Positions 7,602-16,976 of a stretch of DNA of 52,583 nucleotides are shown piece by piece. The first letter of the stretch is position 1; the number at the start of each line of letters is the position of its first letter. Origin of the DNA: Levilinea saccharolytica (lineage in GTDB: Bacteria > Chloroflexota > Anaerolineae > Anaerolineales > Anaerolineaceae); the NCBI RefSeq assembly GCF_001306035.1, contig NZ_LGCM01000023.1, forward strand, positions 1 to 52,583, written 5' to 3'. The notes beneath the pieces were generated by a model. It was not told the DNA's origin. It saw only the letters and a program-made list of their open reading frames with translations, and ran no database searches. The translations under genes were made by a program, and so were the position numbers.

Positions 7602-9005
7602 ATGAAACCCCTGAGACTCAAAATCGAGCAACGCATTGCGCTCATCTATCTGATTTTTGGTGTGCTGTGGATCTTCTTTTCGGATCTGCTGCTGACCCTG
7701 CTCACCAATGACCCTGAGGATCTGACCCGCATGCAAAACCTCAAGGGCTGGGCCTTTGTGTTGGTCAGCGCTGGCCTCATCTACAGTTTCCTGCGCCATT
7801 ATCTTGAGATTCAACGGGCTGCTGAAAAAGAATTAGCTGCAAAAGAAGAGCGCTTTCGCATGTTGTTCAACACCAGCCCCGACGGCATCCTGCTGACCGT
7901 TCCAGAAGGCCCCATCCTGGCCGCCAACGCGTCCGCCTGCCAGATATTAGGCCGCAGCGAAGAAGAACTGCGTGTCACAGATCCCAGCGGTGTCGTGGAC
8001 CTGCAAGATCCCCGCTTGCCTCAGGCCATAAGCACTCGCGCCGAGACAGGCCATTTTCATGGGGAAATAAATTTCCTGCGCAGGAACGGGGAACGCTTTC
8101 CTTGCGAAATTTCTGCCGCAAAATATTGGGTCGGCGATGGAAAAGAAGAAAGCGCCATCATTCTGCGTGACATCAGCGACCGCAAGCGGGCCGAAGAAGC
8201 TCTTCAGAAAAATGAAGAGGATCTGCGCCTGCTGAACACACAGCTTGAGCAGCGCGTGGCCGAGCGCACCCAGGAACTGAGCATCGCCGTGCGCAAAGCC
8301 CAGGAGGCTGACCGGCTTAAATCTGTCTTCCTCGCCACCATGTCTCACGAGCTGCGCACCCCGCTCAATTCCATCATCGGCTTTTCGGGCATCCTTTCGC
8401 AGGGGCTGGCCGGGCCGCTGAACGACGAACAGAATAAGCAGCTCGGCATGGTGCGCCAGAGCGCCCAGCATCTTTTGAACCTGATCAACGACATCCTCGA
8501 CCTCTCCAAGATCGAGGCCGGTCAAATGAAGGTCAGCTGCGCCCCCTGCGATCTGCGCGCCGTCATCGAAAGCGTTTTGCAGCTGGCCCAGCCCCTGGCC
8601 GCCAAAAAAGGGCTCGCATTGCAGGCCGAGATCGGCACGGATATCCCCGTCATCCTATCGGACGCCCAGCGCCTGAAGCAGATTCTGCTCAACCTGGTGA
8701 ACAACGCCGTCAAGTTCACCCCCCAGGGGCTGGTACGGGTGGAATGCCGCCGCGGCGAGCAATCGGTGGAAATTTCCGTGCGCGACACCGGCATCGGTAT
8801 CGCTGCCGAAGATCTGCCCCACCTGTTCCGTCCTTTTCACCAAATTGAATCCGGCGCCAACCGCAAACATGAAGGAAGTGGATTGGGATTATCCATTTCT
8901 CATCAGCTTGCCAGCCTGTTGGGTGGTAAAATTAACGTCCAAAGCCAGCCCGGCGAAGGCAGCCTGTTCACCCTGGAACTTCCCCTGAAGGCGCCGCCCT
9001 GCTGA
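7602..9005 (+). CDS. Membrane-bound PAS sensor histidine kinase
   Basis: A 467-residue kinase. The ATG at 7602 follows AAGGAGG. Two transmembrane helices (about 12-34 and 49-67) enclose a very short extracytoplasmic loop, so sensing is probably intramembrane or through the PAS domain at about 83-196. A coiled coil (about 195-240) leads to HisKA with the phospho-acceptor His249 in MSHELRTPLN. HATPase_c follows, with N box LNLVNNAVKFT, G1 DTGIGI, the F box FRPFHQIE and G2 GSGLGLS. No receiver is fused. The next gene, 33 bases downstream, is a lone receiver, and then a receiver-HD-GYP protein, so phosphate likely flows to one or both. Confidence 0.93.
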   Translation: MKPLRLKIEQRIALIYLIFGVLWIFFSDLLLTLLTNDPEDLTRMQNLKGWAFVLVSAGLIYSFLRHYLEIQRAAEKELAAKEERFRMLFNTSPDGILLTVPEGPILAANASACQILGRSEEELRVTDPSGVVDLQDPRLPQAISTRAETGHFHGEINFLRRNGERFPCEISAAKYWVGDGKEESAIILRDISDRKRAEEALQKNEEDLRLLNTQLEQRVAERTQELSIAVRKAQEADRLKSVFLATMSHELRTPLNSIIGFSGILSQGLAGPLNDEQNKQLGMVRQSAQHLLNLINDILDLSKIEAGQMKVSCAPCDLRAVIESVLQLAQPLAAKKGLALQAEIGTDIPVILSDAQRLKQILLNLVNNAVKFTPQGLVRVECRRGEQSVEISVRDTGIGIAAEDLPHLFRPFHQIESGANRKHEGSGLGLSISHQLASLLGGKINVQSQPGEGSLFTLELPLKAPPC

Positions 9006-9038
9006 GGCTTACAGTTGACCATCAGTTCAGAGTAAACT

Positions 9039-9416
9039 ATGGCAAAAATACTGATCATCGAAGATAATGAGAATAACCTGTATCTGGAGACCTTCATCCT
9101 CCAGTCGCACGGCCATCAGGTTTTGCAGGCCCGCGACGGAGAAAACGGCATCGCTCTGGCGTTGGAGGAGCACCCAGATTTGATCCTGCTGGATATTCAG
9201 CTGCCCGTCATGGACGGCTTCCAGGTGGCCGCCGAGCTGCGCAAGCTGCACCTGCTCAACACCACCCCCATCGTGGCCGTCACCTCCTACGCCATGGTGG
9301 GCGACCGCGAGACCATTCTGGCGGCAGGCTGCAATGATTATCTGGAAAAGCCGATCAACCCCGATACCTTCATGGCCCAGGTGCAGCATCATCTGGCCAA
9401 CCCGCAGAAAGGATAA
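9039..9416 (+). CDS. Stand-alone receiver domain (CheY/DivK-like)
   Basis: A 125-residue receiver without an output domain. The acidic pair in IIEDNE, the phospho-acceptor Asp52 in LLDIQLPVMDG, the Thr/Ser switch VTSYAM and Lys104 in YLEKPIN are all present. Such proteins are phosphorelay intermediates or act by protein contact. It lies between a histidine kinase and an HD-GYP response regulator in one transcription unit (33 and 11 bases apart). No strong ribosome site precedes the ATG, suggesting coupled translation. Confidence 0.93.
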   Translation: MAKILIIEDNENNLYLETFILQSHGHQVLQARDGENGIALALEEHPDLILLDIQLPVMDGFQVAAELRKLHLLNTTPIVAVTSYAMVGDRETILAAGCNDYLEKPINPDTFMAQVQHHLANPQKG

Positions 9417-9427
9417 AAAGGATAACG

Positions 9428-12175
9428 ATGAAGTGGGCGCTGGTCGTTGACGATCACGAAGAAAATTTCTACCTGATCAAGACCATCCTGTCCACGCGCC
9501 AGATCAGCGCTCGCTGGGCAAAAAACGGCGCCGAAGCCCTGAACTCCGCCCGCCAGGAAAGTCCTGATCTGGTGATTTCGGACATCCTCATGCCGGTGAT
9601 GGACGGCTTTGAGTTGTGCCGCGCCTGGAAGCGAGATGAAAACCTGCGTCAGATCCCTTTCGTGTTTTACACCGCCACCTACGTGGAACCCGAAGACAGC
9701 GAATTTGCCCTCAGTCTGGGGGCCGACGGCTTTATCGTCAAAAACACCGAACCGCAAGTGTTCCTTAATTCCCTGCAAGAGATCCTCACAAAGGTTCCGA
9801 GCGGCCGCCAACCCGCGCAGCCTGAGCAGGAAGAAACCGGGGAAAACTATTACCGCCTCTACAGCCAGGCCCTGGTGCGCAAGCTGGAAGATAAACTGGC
9901 CGAGCTGGAGCGCGCCAACCAGGCTCTGAAGCAAAGCGAAGCCAACTACAAATTCCTCTTTGAGCACAACCCCTTCCCCATGTGGATTTACGACCTGGAA
10001 ACGCTGCGTTTTCTCACCGTCAACGACGCCGCCTCCCAGGTGTACGGCTACACCCGCGACGAATTTCTGTCCATGACCCTTAAGGATATCCGTCCCCTCG
10101 AGGATCTGCCCTCGCTGCAGCAAAACATTCAGACCCACCACGAAAGCTACCAGCAGTCCGGTCCCTGGCGCCACCGCATGAAAGACGGGCGCATAACCTT
10201 CGTGGAAATCACCTCACATGCCATCCTGTACCAGGGCAAAAAAGCGCGCTTTGTTGTTGCCCAGGATATCACCGAGCGCAAGAAGGCCGAAGACGCCCTG
10301 CGCCTGCAAAGCGCCGCCCTCAACTCCGCCGCCAACGCCATCCTCATCACCGATGTGGACGGCCGCATCCAATGGGTCAACCCTGCTTTTGAACGCCTGA
10401 CCGGATACACGAAAGAAGAAGTCATCGGGCAAAATCCTCGCATCCTCAATTCCGGTGCGCAATCCAAACAGTATTTCATCAATATGTGGAACACCTTGTT
10501 GGAAGGCAAGGTCTGGCACGATGAAATCATCAACCGCCGCAAAGACGGCAGAATCTACTACGAAGAAGAAACGATCACCCCCTTGTTTGACCTTGAACAG
10601 CGCATCACCCACTTCATCGCCGTCAAGCAAGACATCACCCAGCGCAAGGAATCAGAAAAGCAGCTGCGCGAGAACGAAGAGCGACTGCGCCTGACCCTGG
10701 AGGCCGCCCATCAGGGCATCTTTGACCTCAACCTGCAAACTGGCGAAATGGTCATCAATGATATTTACGCCACCATGCTGGGCCAGGACCCCGCCACCTT
10801 CGTGGAAACCAACCCGCAGTGGCGTTCTCGCCTGCACCCGGATGATCACCCTCATGTCAGCCAGGTGTACAATGCCTATGTCAACAATGAGATCCCCGAA
10901 TACCGCGTGGAATACCGCCAGAAAATGCCCGACGGCAGCTGGAAATGGATCCTGTCGCTGGGCAGCATTGTGGAGCGCGACGCGGAGGGTAAACCGCTGC
11001 GCATGATGGGCGTGCACACCGACATTGACCAGAGCAAAAAAGCCTCACTCGAAATTGCCCGCCTGTTTGAAGAATCGCAGCGCCGCCTGTCGCGCCTGGC
11101 CACCCTACGCAAAATTGACATCGCCATCAGCTCTGACCAGCACATGCTGCAAATTTTGGAGACCCTGCTCACCCAGGTGCAGTCGCAGCTTCAGGTGGAT
11201 GCAGCGGCCGTCCTGCTCTTTAACGAAGCGGAGCAGGCCTTCGAATACACCGCCAGCATCGGGTTCTCCGCAGAGGATATTAGACGCGCCCGCGTCCCCT
11301 ACGGAACCAGTCTGGCGGGGCGCGCCGCCCAAATCAAGGGCCGTATCCACCTTGACCCGTGCCAATCCCCCGACCTGCACCCCGGCCTGCTGACGCTGTG
11401 TGAAAAAGAGGGCTTCCACACCTATTTTGGCTTCCCTCTGGTGTTCAAGGACCACCTGAAAGGTGTGCTGGAGCTGTTCCACCGCCAGCCCTTAGACCCC
11501 GACCAGGAATGGCTGGATTATTACGAGACCCTGGCCGGTCAGGCCGCGATGGCCGTGGAAAACGCCCAGCTCATTACCGGTTTGCATCAGGCCAACGAGG
11601 ACTTGATGCAGGCCTACGATGCCACCATCGAAGGCTGGTCTATGGCCATGGATCTGCGCGACAAAGAAACCGAGGGCCATACCCTGCGCGTCACCGATAT
11701 GACCGTCGCCCTGGCCCGCAAGCTGAACCTGTCGGATTCCGAGATTGTGCATGTGCGCCGCGGCGCTTTGCTGCACGACATCGGCAAAGTCGGCGTGCCC
11801 GATTCCATCCTGCTCAAACCCGGCCGGCTGACCCCCGAAGAGCGCCAGATCATCGAAAAGCACCCCGTCTACGCCTTCAACATGCTGCAGTCCATCGCTT
11901 ACCTGCGCCCCGCCCTGGATATCCCCCACCTGCACCACGAAAAATGGGACGGCAGCGGCTATCCCTACGGCCTGCAGGGTGAACAAATCCCCCTCACCGC
12001 CCGCTTGTTCGCCCTGGTGGACGTCTACGACGCCCTCACCAGCGACCGCCCCTACCGACCGGCCTGGTCAAAGGATGAAACCATCACCTACATCCGCGAG
12101 CAGAGCGGCAAACACTTCGACCCCACCCTGGTGGCGCTTTTCCTGGAATATCTGCGAGAAAACCCCGATTTATAA
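9428..12175 (+). CDS. Receiver-PAS-PAS-PAS-GAF-HD-GYP protein (probable c-di-GMP phosphodiesterase)
   Basis: A 915-residue multidomain protein. The receiver (1-125) has Asp52 in ISDILMPVMDG. Three PAS/PAC domains follow at about 172-290, 293-415 and 425-545, each ending in a DITxRK or TDIDQSKK type PAC tail. A GAF domain spans about 560-715. The C-terminal HD-GYP domain (about 725-910) contains LLHDIGKVGVPDSILLKPG, the metal-binding HLHHEKWDGSGYPYGL and DVYDALTSDRPYR. All catalytic motifs look intact, so hydrolysis of c-di-GMP (or a related cyclic dinucleotide) is expected, controlled by phosphorylation plus ligands of PAS/GAF. No GGDEF cyclase is adjacent. It converges on the SIS gene with no visible terminator between them. 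Confidence 0.93.
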   Translation: MKWALVVDDHEENFYLIKTILSTRQISARWAKNGAEALNSARQESPDLVISDILMPVMDGFELCRAWKRDENLRQIPFVFYTATYVEPEDSEFALSLGADGFIVKNTEPQVFLNSLQEILTKVPSGRQPAQPEQEETGENYYRLYSQALVRKLEDKLAELERANQALKQSEANYKFLFEHNPFPMWIYDLETLRFLTVNDAASQVYGYTRDEFLSMTLKDIRPLEDLPSLQQNIQTHHESYQQSGPWRHRMKDGRITFVEITSHAILYQGKKARFVVAQDITERKKAEDALRLQSAALNSAANAILITDVDGRIQWVNPAFERLTGYTKEEVIGQNPRILNSGAQSKQYFINMWNTLLEGKVWHDEIINRRKDGRIYYEEETITPLFDLEQRITHFIAVKQDITQRKESEKQLRENEERLRLTLEAAHQGIFDLNLQTGEMVINDIYATMLGQDPATFVETNPQWRSRLHPDDHPHVSQVYNAYVNNEIPEYRVEYRQKMPDGSWKWILSLGSIVERDAEGKPLRMMGVHTDIDQSKKASLEIARLFEESQRRLSRLATLRKIDIAISSDQHMLQILETLLTQVQSQLQVDAAAVLLFNEAEQAFEYTASIGFSAEDIRRARVPYGTSLAGRAAQIKGRIHLDPCQSPDLHPGLLTLCEKEGFHTYFGFPLVFKDHLKGVLELFHRQPLDPDQEWLDYYETLAGQAAMAVENAQLITGLHQANEDLMQAYDATIEGWSMAMDLRDKETEGHTLRVTDMTVALARKLNLSDSEIVHVRRGALLHDIGKVGVPDSILLKPGRLTPEERQIIEKHPVYAFNMLQSIAYLRPALDIPHLHHEKWDGSGYPYGLQGEQIPLTARLFALVDVYDALTSDRPYRPAWSKDETITYIREQSGKHFDPTLVALFLEYLRENPDL

Positions 12176-12187
12176 AAGCGCACAGGC

Positions 12188-13225
12188 TTAATGGGTTTCC
12201 GTCACCTTGCGGATGGTGCGCGGATTCTCGGTGTCGTAGCCTTTGGCGCGCGTCAGGTGATAGCAGAAGAGCTGCGCCGGAAGGATGCTCACCAGCGGCG
12301 AAAGCCATTCCGGCAGATCCTCCGGCAGCGGCAGGGCCGTCTGCGCCAGGCGCAGCGCCTGGGGCGCGTTGGAAACCACCACCAGTTCGGCCTGCAGATC
12401 CTGCCGCAAATGGGTGAGCGTCTCCAGCATCGAAGCAAACACCTTCCCCTGCGGCGCCGCCGCCATCACCGGAAAGCCGCGCGCCACCATCGCCACCGGC
12501 CCGTGCTGGAAATCAGCCGAGGAGAACGACTCGGCTTCCACATAGGTCAATTCCTTCAGTTTCAGCGCCCATTCAAAGGCCGTGGCGTAGTTATACCCCC
12601 GTCCCAGCACCACACACTGCTGCATATAGCGGTAACGCTGCGCCGCCTGTTCCACCGCTGGTTCCAGCAAAAGTGCCTGCGCTGCCCAATCCGCCGCCCG
12701 TTCCAGCTCGGCCCAGCGCGCCGCATCCCCTTGCAGGGCTGTAGACAGCATGGCGATGGCCATCAGCTGCGCCGTATAGGTTTTGGTGGCGGCCACCGCC
12801 TGCTCCGGCCCGGCCTGAATATCCAGGACGAAATCCGCCGCCTGCGCCAGGGGCGAATCAGGCGCGTTGGTGATCGCCAGGGTCAAATTCCCCTGACGAC
12901 GGCCCTCGCTGACCACGCTGACAATATCCGGGGACTGCCCCGACTGTGAAATGCCCACCACCAATGCATTGCGCAGCCTGGGCGGCTGCTGGTAATAGGT
13001 GAACAGCGAAGGCGCCGCTAACGCCAGCGGCAGGGCGTTGGCCGCCCCCCACAGGTAGTTGGCGTAACGCCCGGCGTTATCCGACGTGCCGCGCGCCGCC
13101 AAAAACGCAAAGCGGATGTCCCGCTCGCCGATCGCCCGCGCCACGGCTTCCACCGCGCCGCGCTGAGTGCGCAGCAGGCGCTCCAGGCAGGCGGGCTGCT
13201 CAAAAATTTCAGCGTGTAAACCCAT
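12188..13225 (-). CDS. SIS-domain sugar isomerase / glucosamine-6-phosphate deaminase-like
   Basis: A 345-residue protein with two SIS domains like the C-terminal half of GlmS but lacking the glutaminase domain. Sugar-phosphate loops are ARGTSDNA (about 44-51) and ISQSGQSPD (about 95-103). AVAATKTYTAQL and the second-domain YVEAESFSSADFQHGP match the GlmS/AgaS/NagB-II group, and the C-terminal tail NPRTIRKVTETH parallels the GlmS tail. Without the glutaminase part the likely direction is deamination/isomerisation of an amino-sugar 6-phosphate to a ketose phosphate. It is the last gene of the sugar operon, 23 bases after the GH3 gene. Confidence 0.85.
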   Translation of the reverse strand: MGLHAEIFEQPACLERLLRTQRGAVEAVARAIGERDIRFAFLAARGTSDNAGRYANYLWGAANALPLALAAPSLFTYYQQPPRLRNALVVGISQSGQSPDIVSVVSEGRRQGNLTLAITNAPDSPLAQAADFVLDIQAGPEQAVAATKTYTAQLMAIAMLSTALQGDAARWAELERAADWAAQALLLEPAVEQAAQRYRYMQQCVVLGRGYNYATAFEWALKLKELTYVEAESFSSADFQHGPVAMVARGFPVMAAAPQGKVFASMLETLTHLRQDLQAELVVVSNAPQALRLAQTALPLPEDLPEWLSPLVSILPAQLFCYHLTRAKGYDTENPRTIRKVTETH

Positions 13226-13248
13226 GCAGTCGTTCCCTCCAACCCACG

Positions 13249-14841
13249 CTAGATCAGACCGTGACCCAGCGGATACAGTCCTTCAATGCTCACCGGCAGC
13301 CGCCCCCAAAAGTCGCCCTGGCCCATCAAAGCCCGCGCCAAAGCCCGCATAGACGGGGGCAGCAGGCTGTACGTGCACACAAAGACCGGCGCTTCGGGGA
13401 ACACAGCCAAATCATAGGGCAGCCGCAAGGCCGCCGCCACCACCGGCATGGGCAGCCGCAGCACCTGGCGCACCAGCTCGGCCTGCCCCGGCGCCGCAAA
13501 TGCGTTCAGCGTGCCCACCACCGCCGCCCCGCAGCCTTCCAGCCGCCGCAGCGCCTCGCTGATCTCTTCCGCGCTGGGGTTGTGCCCCACGCTGATCTCT
13601 TCCACCTGCGGGTGCAGCTTGCGCAGCTCCGCCGCCAACTGGGGGGTCACGTACGAAGAGGTGTCCGCCGGGGTCAAATCCACCGGCCGGGGCATCACCA
13701 CCCCCAGGCGCTCCTCCGGCCCCAAATGCAGCGGCAGGATCCCGTGATGGTCGCGCACGCGTGTCAGCGCCCGCTCCGCGATGGTTTCGGCCGTTTTTTG
13801 GTGCGCCGCGCAGCCCACCGCGCTCCCATCCGGCGCGTCAAAACCCGACAGCCAGTCTCTCAAATCCGCGGTACGCCGCAGGGAGGCTTCCAGCGCCTGT
13901 GGGGTCAACCGTCCATCGCGCAGGGCCTGCTGCAAATGCTCAAACACCCGCCGCTGATCCTGGGGATCCGCGGTCACCAGCAGCAAATCCACCCCCGCCG
14001 TCACCGCCCGCAGCGCGTCTTCCCCCAGGGCTTCCCCCTGGCGGATGGCGCGCATGTCCATGGCGTCCGTCACAATCACGCCTTCAAAGCCCAGTTCTTG
14101 GCGCAAAATGCCCTGCAAAATGCGCGGCGAAAGCGTGGCCGGGGGCGCATCCGCCCCATCCACCGCCGGCAGGGCCACATGCGCGCTCATCACCATGCGC
14201 ACGCCCGCCGCCACCGCCGCCTGAAAAGGCGGAAACTCCACACGCCGCAGCCGTTCCAGACCGTGCTGCACCGAGGGCAGTCCGTGGTGCGAATCGCCGT
14301 CCGTATCGCCGTGCCCCGGAAAATGCTTGGCCGCCGCCGCCACCCCGGCCCCTTGCAGCCCGCGGATCACCGCCGCCGCCAGGCGCCCCACTGCCTGGGG
14401 GTCTTCGCCAAAGGAGCGCGAGCCGATCACCGGATTGCGCGGGTTGATGTTGACGTCGCACACCGGCGCGTAGTCCACATTCACGCCCATGGCGGCCAGT
14501 TCGCGCCCCAAAACCGCTCCGGCCTCCTCGGCCAAAGCCTCCGAACCCGCCGCCCCCAGGGCCATATTCCCCGGCAGGGGCGTGACCCCCTCGCCCACCG
14601 CCATCAGCTGCCCGCCCTCCTGGTCAGCGGCGATCAGCAGCGGCGGCAAGCCCAGTTCCCGCGCGGCCCGCTGTAAATCTGCGCACAGCGCCTGCACCTG
14701 TGCCGGATGATCCACGTTCAAATGGCGAAAGAGGGTTATCCCCGCGGGGCGGTAATCGCGCAGGGCCGCCTGCATCTGCGGGGTGAAGTGTTTACCAGCG
14801 AAGGCCAGCAGCATTTTTTGGCCGACTTCGTGTTCTCCCAT
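13249..14841 (-). CDS. Cytoplasmic GH3 beta-N-acetylhexosaminidase (NagZ-like)
   Basis: A 530-residue enzyme. The NagZ-type catalytic signature KHFPGHGDTDGDSHHGLP (residues 172-189) carries the Asp-His dyad used as general acid/base, and VTDAMDM holds the expected nucleophile Asp259. AADQEGGQLM matches the family's substrate loop. There is no signal peptide, so it acts on imported sugar. It is longer than single-domain NagZ (about 340) and has an extra C-terminal domain (about 350-530), as in two-domain Gram-positive relatives. It follows the permease gene after three bases and precedes the SIS gene, so it likely releases GlcNAc-type sugars inside the cell. Confidence 0.9.
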   Translation of the reverse strand: MGEHEVGQKMLLAFAGKHFTPQMQAALRDYRPAGITLFRHLNVDHPAQVQALCADLQRAARELGLPPLLIAADQEGGQLMAVGEGVTPLPGNMALGAAGSEALAEEAGAVLGRELAAMGVNVDYAPVCDVNINPRNPVIGSRSFGEDPQAVGRLAAAVIRGLQGAGVAAAAKHFPGHGDTDGDSHHGLPSVQHGLERLRRVEFPPFQAAVAAGVRMVMSAHVALPAVDGADAPPATLSPRILQGILRQELGFEGVIVTDAMDMRAIRQGEALGEDALRAVTAGVDLLLVTADPQDQRRVFEHLQQALRDGRLTPQALEASLRRTADLRDWLSGFDAPDGSAVGCAAHQKTAETIAERALTRVRDHHGILPLHLGPEERLGVVMPRPVDLTPADTSSYVTPQLAAELRKLHPQVEEISVGHNPSAEEISEALRRLEGCGAAVVGTLNAFAAPGQAELVRQVLRLPMPVVAAALRLPYDLAVFPEAPVFVCTYSLLPPSMRALARALMGQGDFWGRLPVSIEGLYPLGHGLI

Positions 14842-14844
14842 ATC

Positions 14845-15687
14845 TCAGCCTTTCAGCCCCGAAACCACCACCCCATCCAGGATGAAGCGCTGGGCGAAGA
14901 AGAACACCACCATCAGCGGCACGGTGGTCAGCACCGCCGCCGCCATGATCGTCGGCCACTGCTGCACCGTCAGATTGATGTTATAGAGGGTGGCCACATA
15001 CACCGGCAGGGTATAGAGCTTCACCGTCTGCAAATACATCAAGGGGGCTAGCAGACTGTTCCACAGCCCCACGAACAGGAAGGTGGCCACGGTGGCCAAT
15101 GGGGCCTTCACCAGCGGCAGAACCACCTCCCAGAAAATTTGGATGTGGTTGGCCCCATCCACAAAGGCGGATTCATCCAGTTCCTTGGGGATCTGCGCCA
15201 TGGCCTGGCGCAGCAAAAATACCATCGCCGCCCCGCCCGCGAAGAAGCCGGGCAGAATGATGGGGTTAAACGTGCCGATCCATTTCAGCTTGTTGAAGAA
15301 CACATACTGCGGCACAATCAGCGCCTGCGGCGGGATCATCATGGTGGCCAGCATCAGGAAGAACACAAAATTGCGCCCCGGCCATTGAATGCGGCTGAAG
15401 GCATAGGCCACCACCGCGATGGAAAACAGCGTGCCCATCAGGGCCAGGGTGGTGTAAAACACCGAGTTAAAATACGACCGCAGAAAATCGGGGTTCTGCA
15501 AAATCGAAATATACGCCGCCAACGTGGGAACCTTGGGCAGCCAGATGATCCCCGCCGAGTTGGTCTCTTCCAGAGTCTTCAAAGAAGATGAGATCATCCA
15601 AAACAGCGGGAAGCTCATCACCACCGTGGCGCCGGTGAGCAAAAAGTACAGCCCCAAACGTTTCAAAATCGGCCAAATCGTGCGCAT
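14845..15687 (-). CDS. Sugar ABC transporter permease (MalG/UgpE-type)
   Basis: A 280-residue inner-membrane permease. The ATG at 15687 has GGAG nine bases upstream and gives the normal N-terminus; a 15-residue longer form from 15729 is less likely. Six hydrophobic helices are visible. The ATPase-contact EAA loop reads ELDESAFVDGANHIQIFWEV followed by LPLVK, matching the CUT1 family. It works with the MalF-type permease upstream (68 bases away) and the lipoprotein binding protein. No ATPase gene occurs in the cluster, so a shared MsmX-type ATPase elsewhere is expected. Confidence 0.92.
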   Translation of the reverse strand: MRTIWPILKRLGLYFLLTGATVVMSFPLFWMISSSLKTLEETNSAGIIWLPKVPTLAAYISILQNPDFLRSYFNSVFYTTLALMGTLFSIAVVAYAFSRIQWPGRNFVFFLMLATMMIPPQALIVPQYVFFNKLKWIGTFNPIILPGFFAGGAAMVFLLRQAMAQIPKELDESAFVDGANHIQIFWEVVLPLVKAPLATVATFLFVGLWNSLLAPLMYLQTVKLYTLPVYVATLYNINLTVQQWPTIMAAAVLTTVPLMVVFFFAQRFILDGVVVSGLKG

Positions 15688-15755
15688 GCTACTCTCCAAT
15701 ACCCGTTTCCCGGCTGCCCGCGCCGCCAACCAACCCGGCGCCTGCCGCGCTTATC

Positions 15756-16910
15756 TTAATACAGATCATAGGTCACCCAGCGGTCCTGCAGCTTGAACTG
15801 GATGAAGGTGATGGCCAAAATCAGCAGCAAAATCAACCAGGAGATGGCCGAACCGTAGCCAATTTCAAAATGGCGGAAGCTGGCCTGCCACAGGTAATAC
15901 ACCATCGAAATGGTCGAGGGCACCAGCGGCTGGTTGTCGCGGTAGAGCACATAAATGGGCTCAAAAATCTGCATGGCGTTGATCAGGCCCACGATCAGGT
16001 TGTAAAAGATATAGGGGGTCAAGAGCGGGAAGGAAACCCGCCAAAAGCGCTTCCAGGGCCCGGCCCCATCCACCTCGGCCGCCTCATGCAGCTCTTTGGG
16101 GATGTTCTTCAGCCCCGCCAGGAAGATCAGCATCATCGCCCCGCAGCCCCAGATCATCAGCAAAATCACCGACATCTTGGACCACATCGGGCTTTGCACC
16201 CACAGCGGGATGCGGTTTTCGGCCGGGAAGCCTGCTTCCCACACCTTGATCAGCAAATTAAATTTACCGTTGCTCAAGCCCAGGAAAAAAGCACTGGTCA
16301 GTTCCTGCACAAAAATCAACGCCCGGTTCAAATACCCAAAGGGCGGAAAAATCTGCGTCAACCCGCGAATGATTTGATTGATAATGCCAGTTCCAGTGTT
16401 CAGCATCAGCCGCCAGGCCAACAGCACGGCGGTGTTGAAACCCAAAATCACGGGCAAGTAAAAAGCCATGCGAAACACGCGCTCACCGCGCATTTTCTGA
16501 TTCAGCAAAACCGCCAGCAGCAGCGCTGCGCCCATTTGCAGAGGCAGGCCCACGGCGGTCAAATACAGCGTGTTCACCACCGAGGCGCGAAACCCGGTGT
16601 CTTTCAGGATCAACTGGAGGTAGTTTTCCAGCCCGACCCATTTGGGAGCCGCGTTCGAAACCACGCGGTAATCCGTGAAACTCCAATACAACGAGAAACC
16701 CATCGGGATCAGCACAAAAATCAAAAAGCCAACAATCCACGGCGACGCAAACAAATACCCGGCAAAAGTGTTCTCCTGCTTGCGGCGCGAGGCCCCCAGC
16801 ACTTTGGCAATCAGGCGCGCCGCGAACCCAATCAGCAAGCTGGAGCCGACGATAAACAGCACCGCGGCCGCTGCCATCAGGATTGCGTCATAATAAGGGT
16901 TTTTCACCAT
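15756..16910 (-). CDS. Sugar ABC transporter permease (MalF/UgpA-type)
   Basis: A 384-residue permease, longer than the usual ~300. It has an extra N-terminal transmembrane segment (about 8-35) before the standard core beginning TFAGYLFASPWIVGFLIF, and an expanded loop around residues 185-235 between core helices. The EAA loop is ELHEAAEVDGAGPWKRFWRV followed by SFPLL. Both oddities recur in a subset of CUT1 MalF-like permeases. It pairs with the MalG-type protein downstream. A strong hairpin separates it from the solute-binding protein gene. Confidence 0.92.
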   Translation of the reverse strand: MVKNPYYDAILMAAAAVLFIVGSSLLIGFAARLIAKVLGASRRKQENTFAGYLFASPWIVGFLIFVLIPMGFSLYWSFTDYRVVSNAAPKWVGLENYLQLILKDTGFRASVVNTLYLTAVGLPLQMGAALLLAVLLNQKMRGERVFRMAFYLPVILGFNTAVLLAWRLMLNTGTGIINQIIRGLTQIFPPFGYLNRALIFVQELTSAFFLGLSNGKFNLLIKVWEAGFPAENRIPLWVQSPMWSKMSVILLMIWGCGAMMLIFLAGLKNIPKELHEAAEVDGAGPWKRFWRVSFPLLTPYIFYNLIVGLINAMQIFEPIYVLYRDNQPLVPSTISMVYYLWQASFRHFEIGYGSAISWLILLLILAITFIQFKLQDRWVTYDLY

Positions 16911-16930
16911 GTGTCACTCTCAGGGGGTTG

Positions 16931-16958
16931 GCCGGTGGGCGGTTGCCCGCCCACCGGC
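16931..16958 (-). other. Strong intercistronic hairpin between binding-protein and permease genes
   Basis: GCCGGTGGGCGG (16931-16942) pairs perfectly with CCGCCCACCGGC (16947-16958) across a four-base loop. There is no T-tract on the minus strand, so it is not a classic terminator. Placed right after the solute-binding protein stop, it could stabilise the upstream mRNA or attenuate read-through, giving more binding protein than permease, as known for malE-malF. Confidence 0.7.
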
Positions 16959-16976
16959 TGGATCTTCAAAAGTTCG

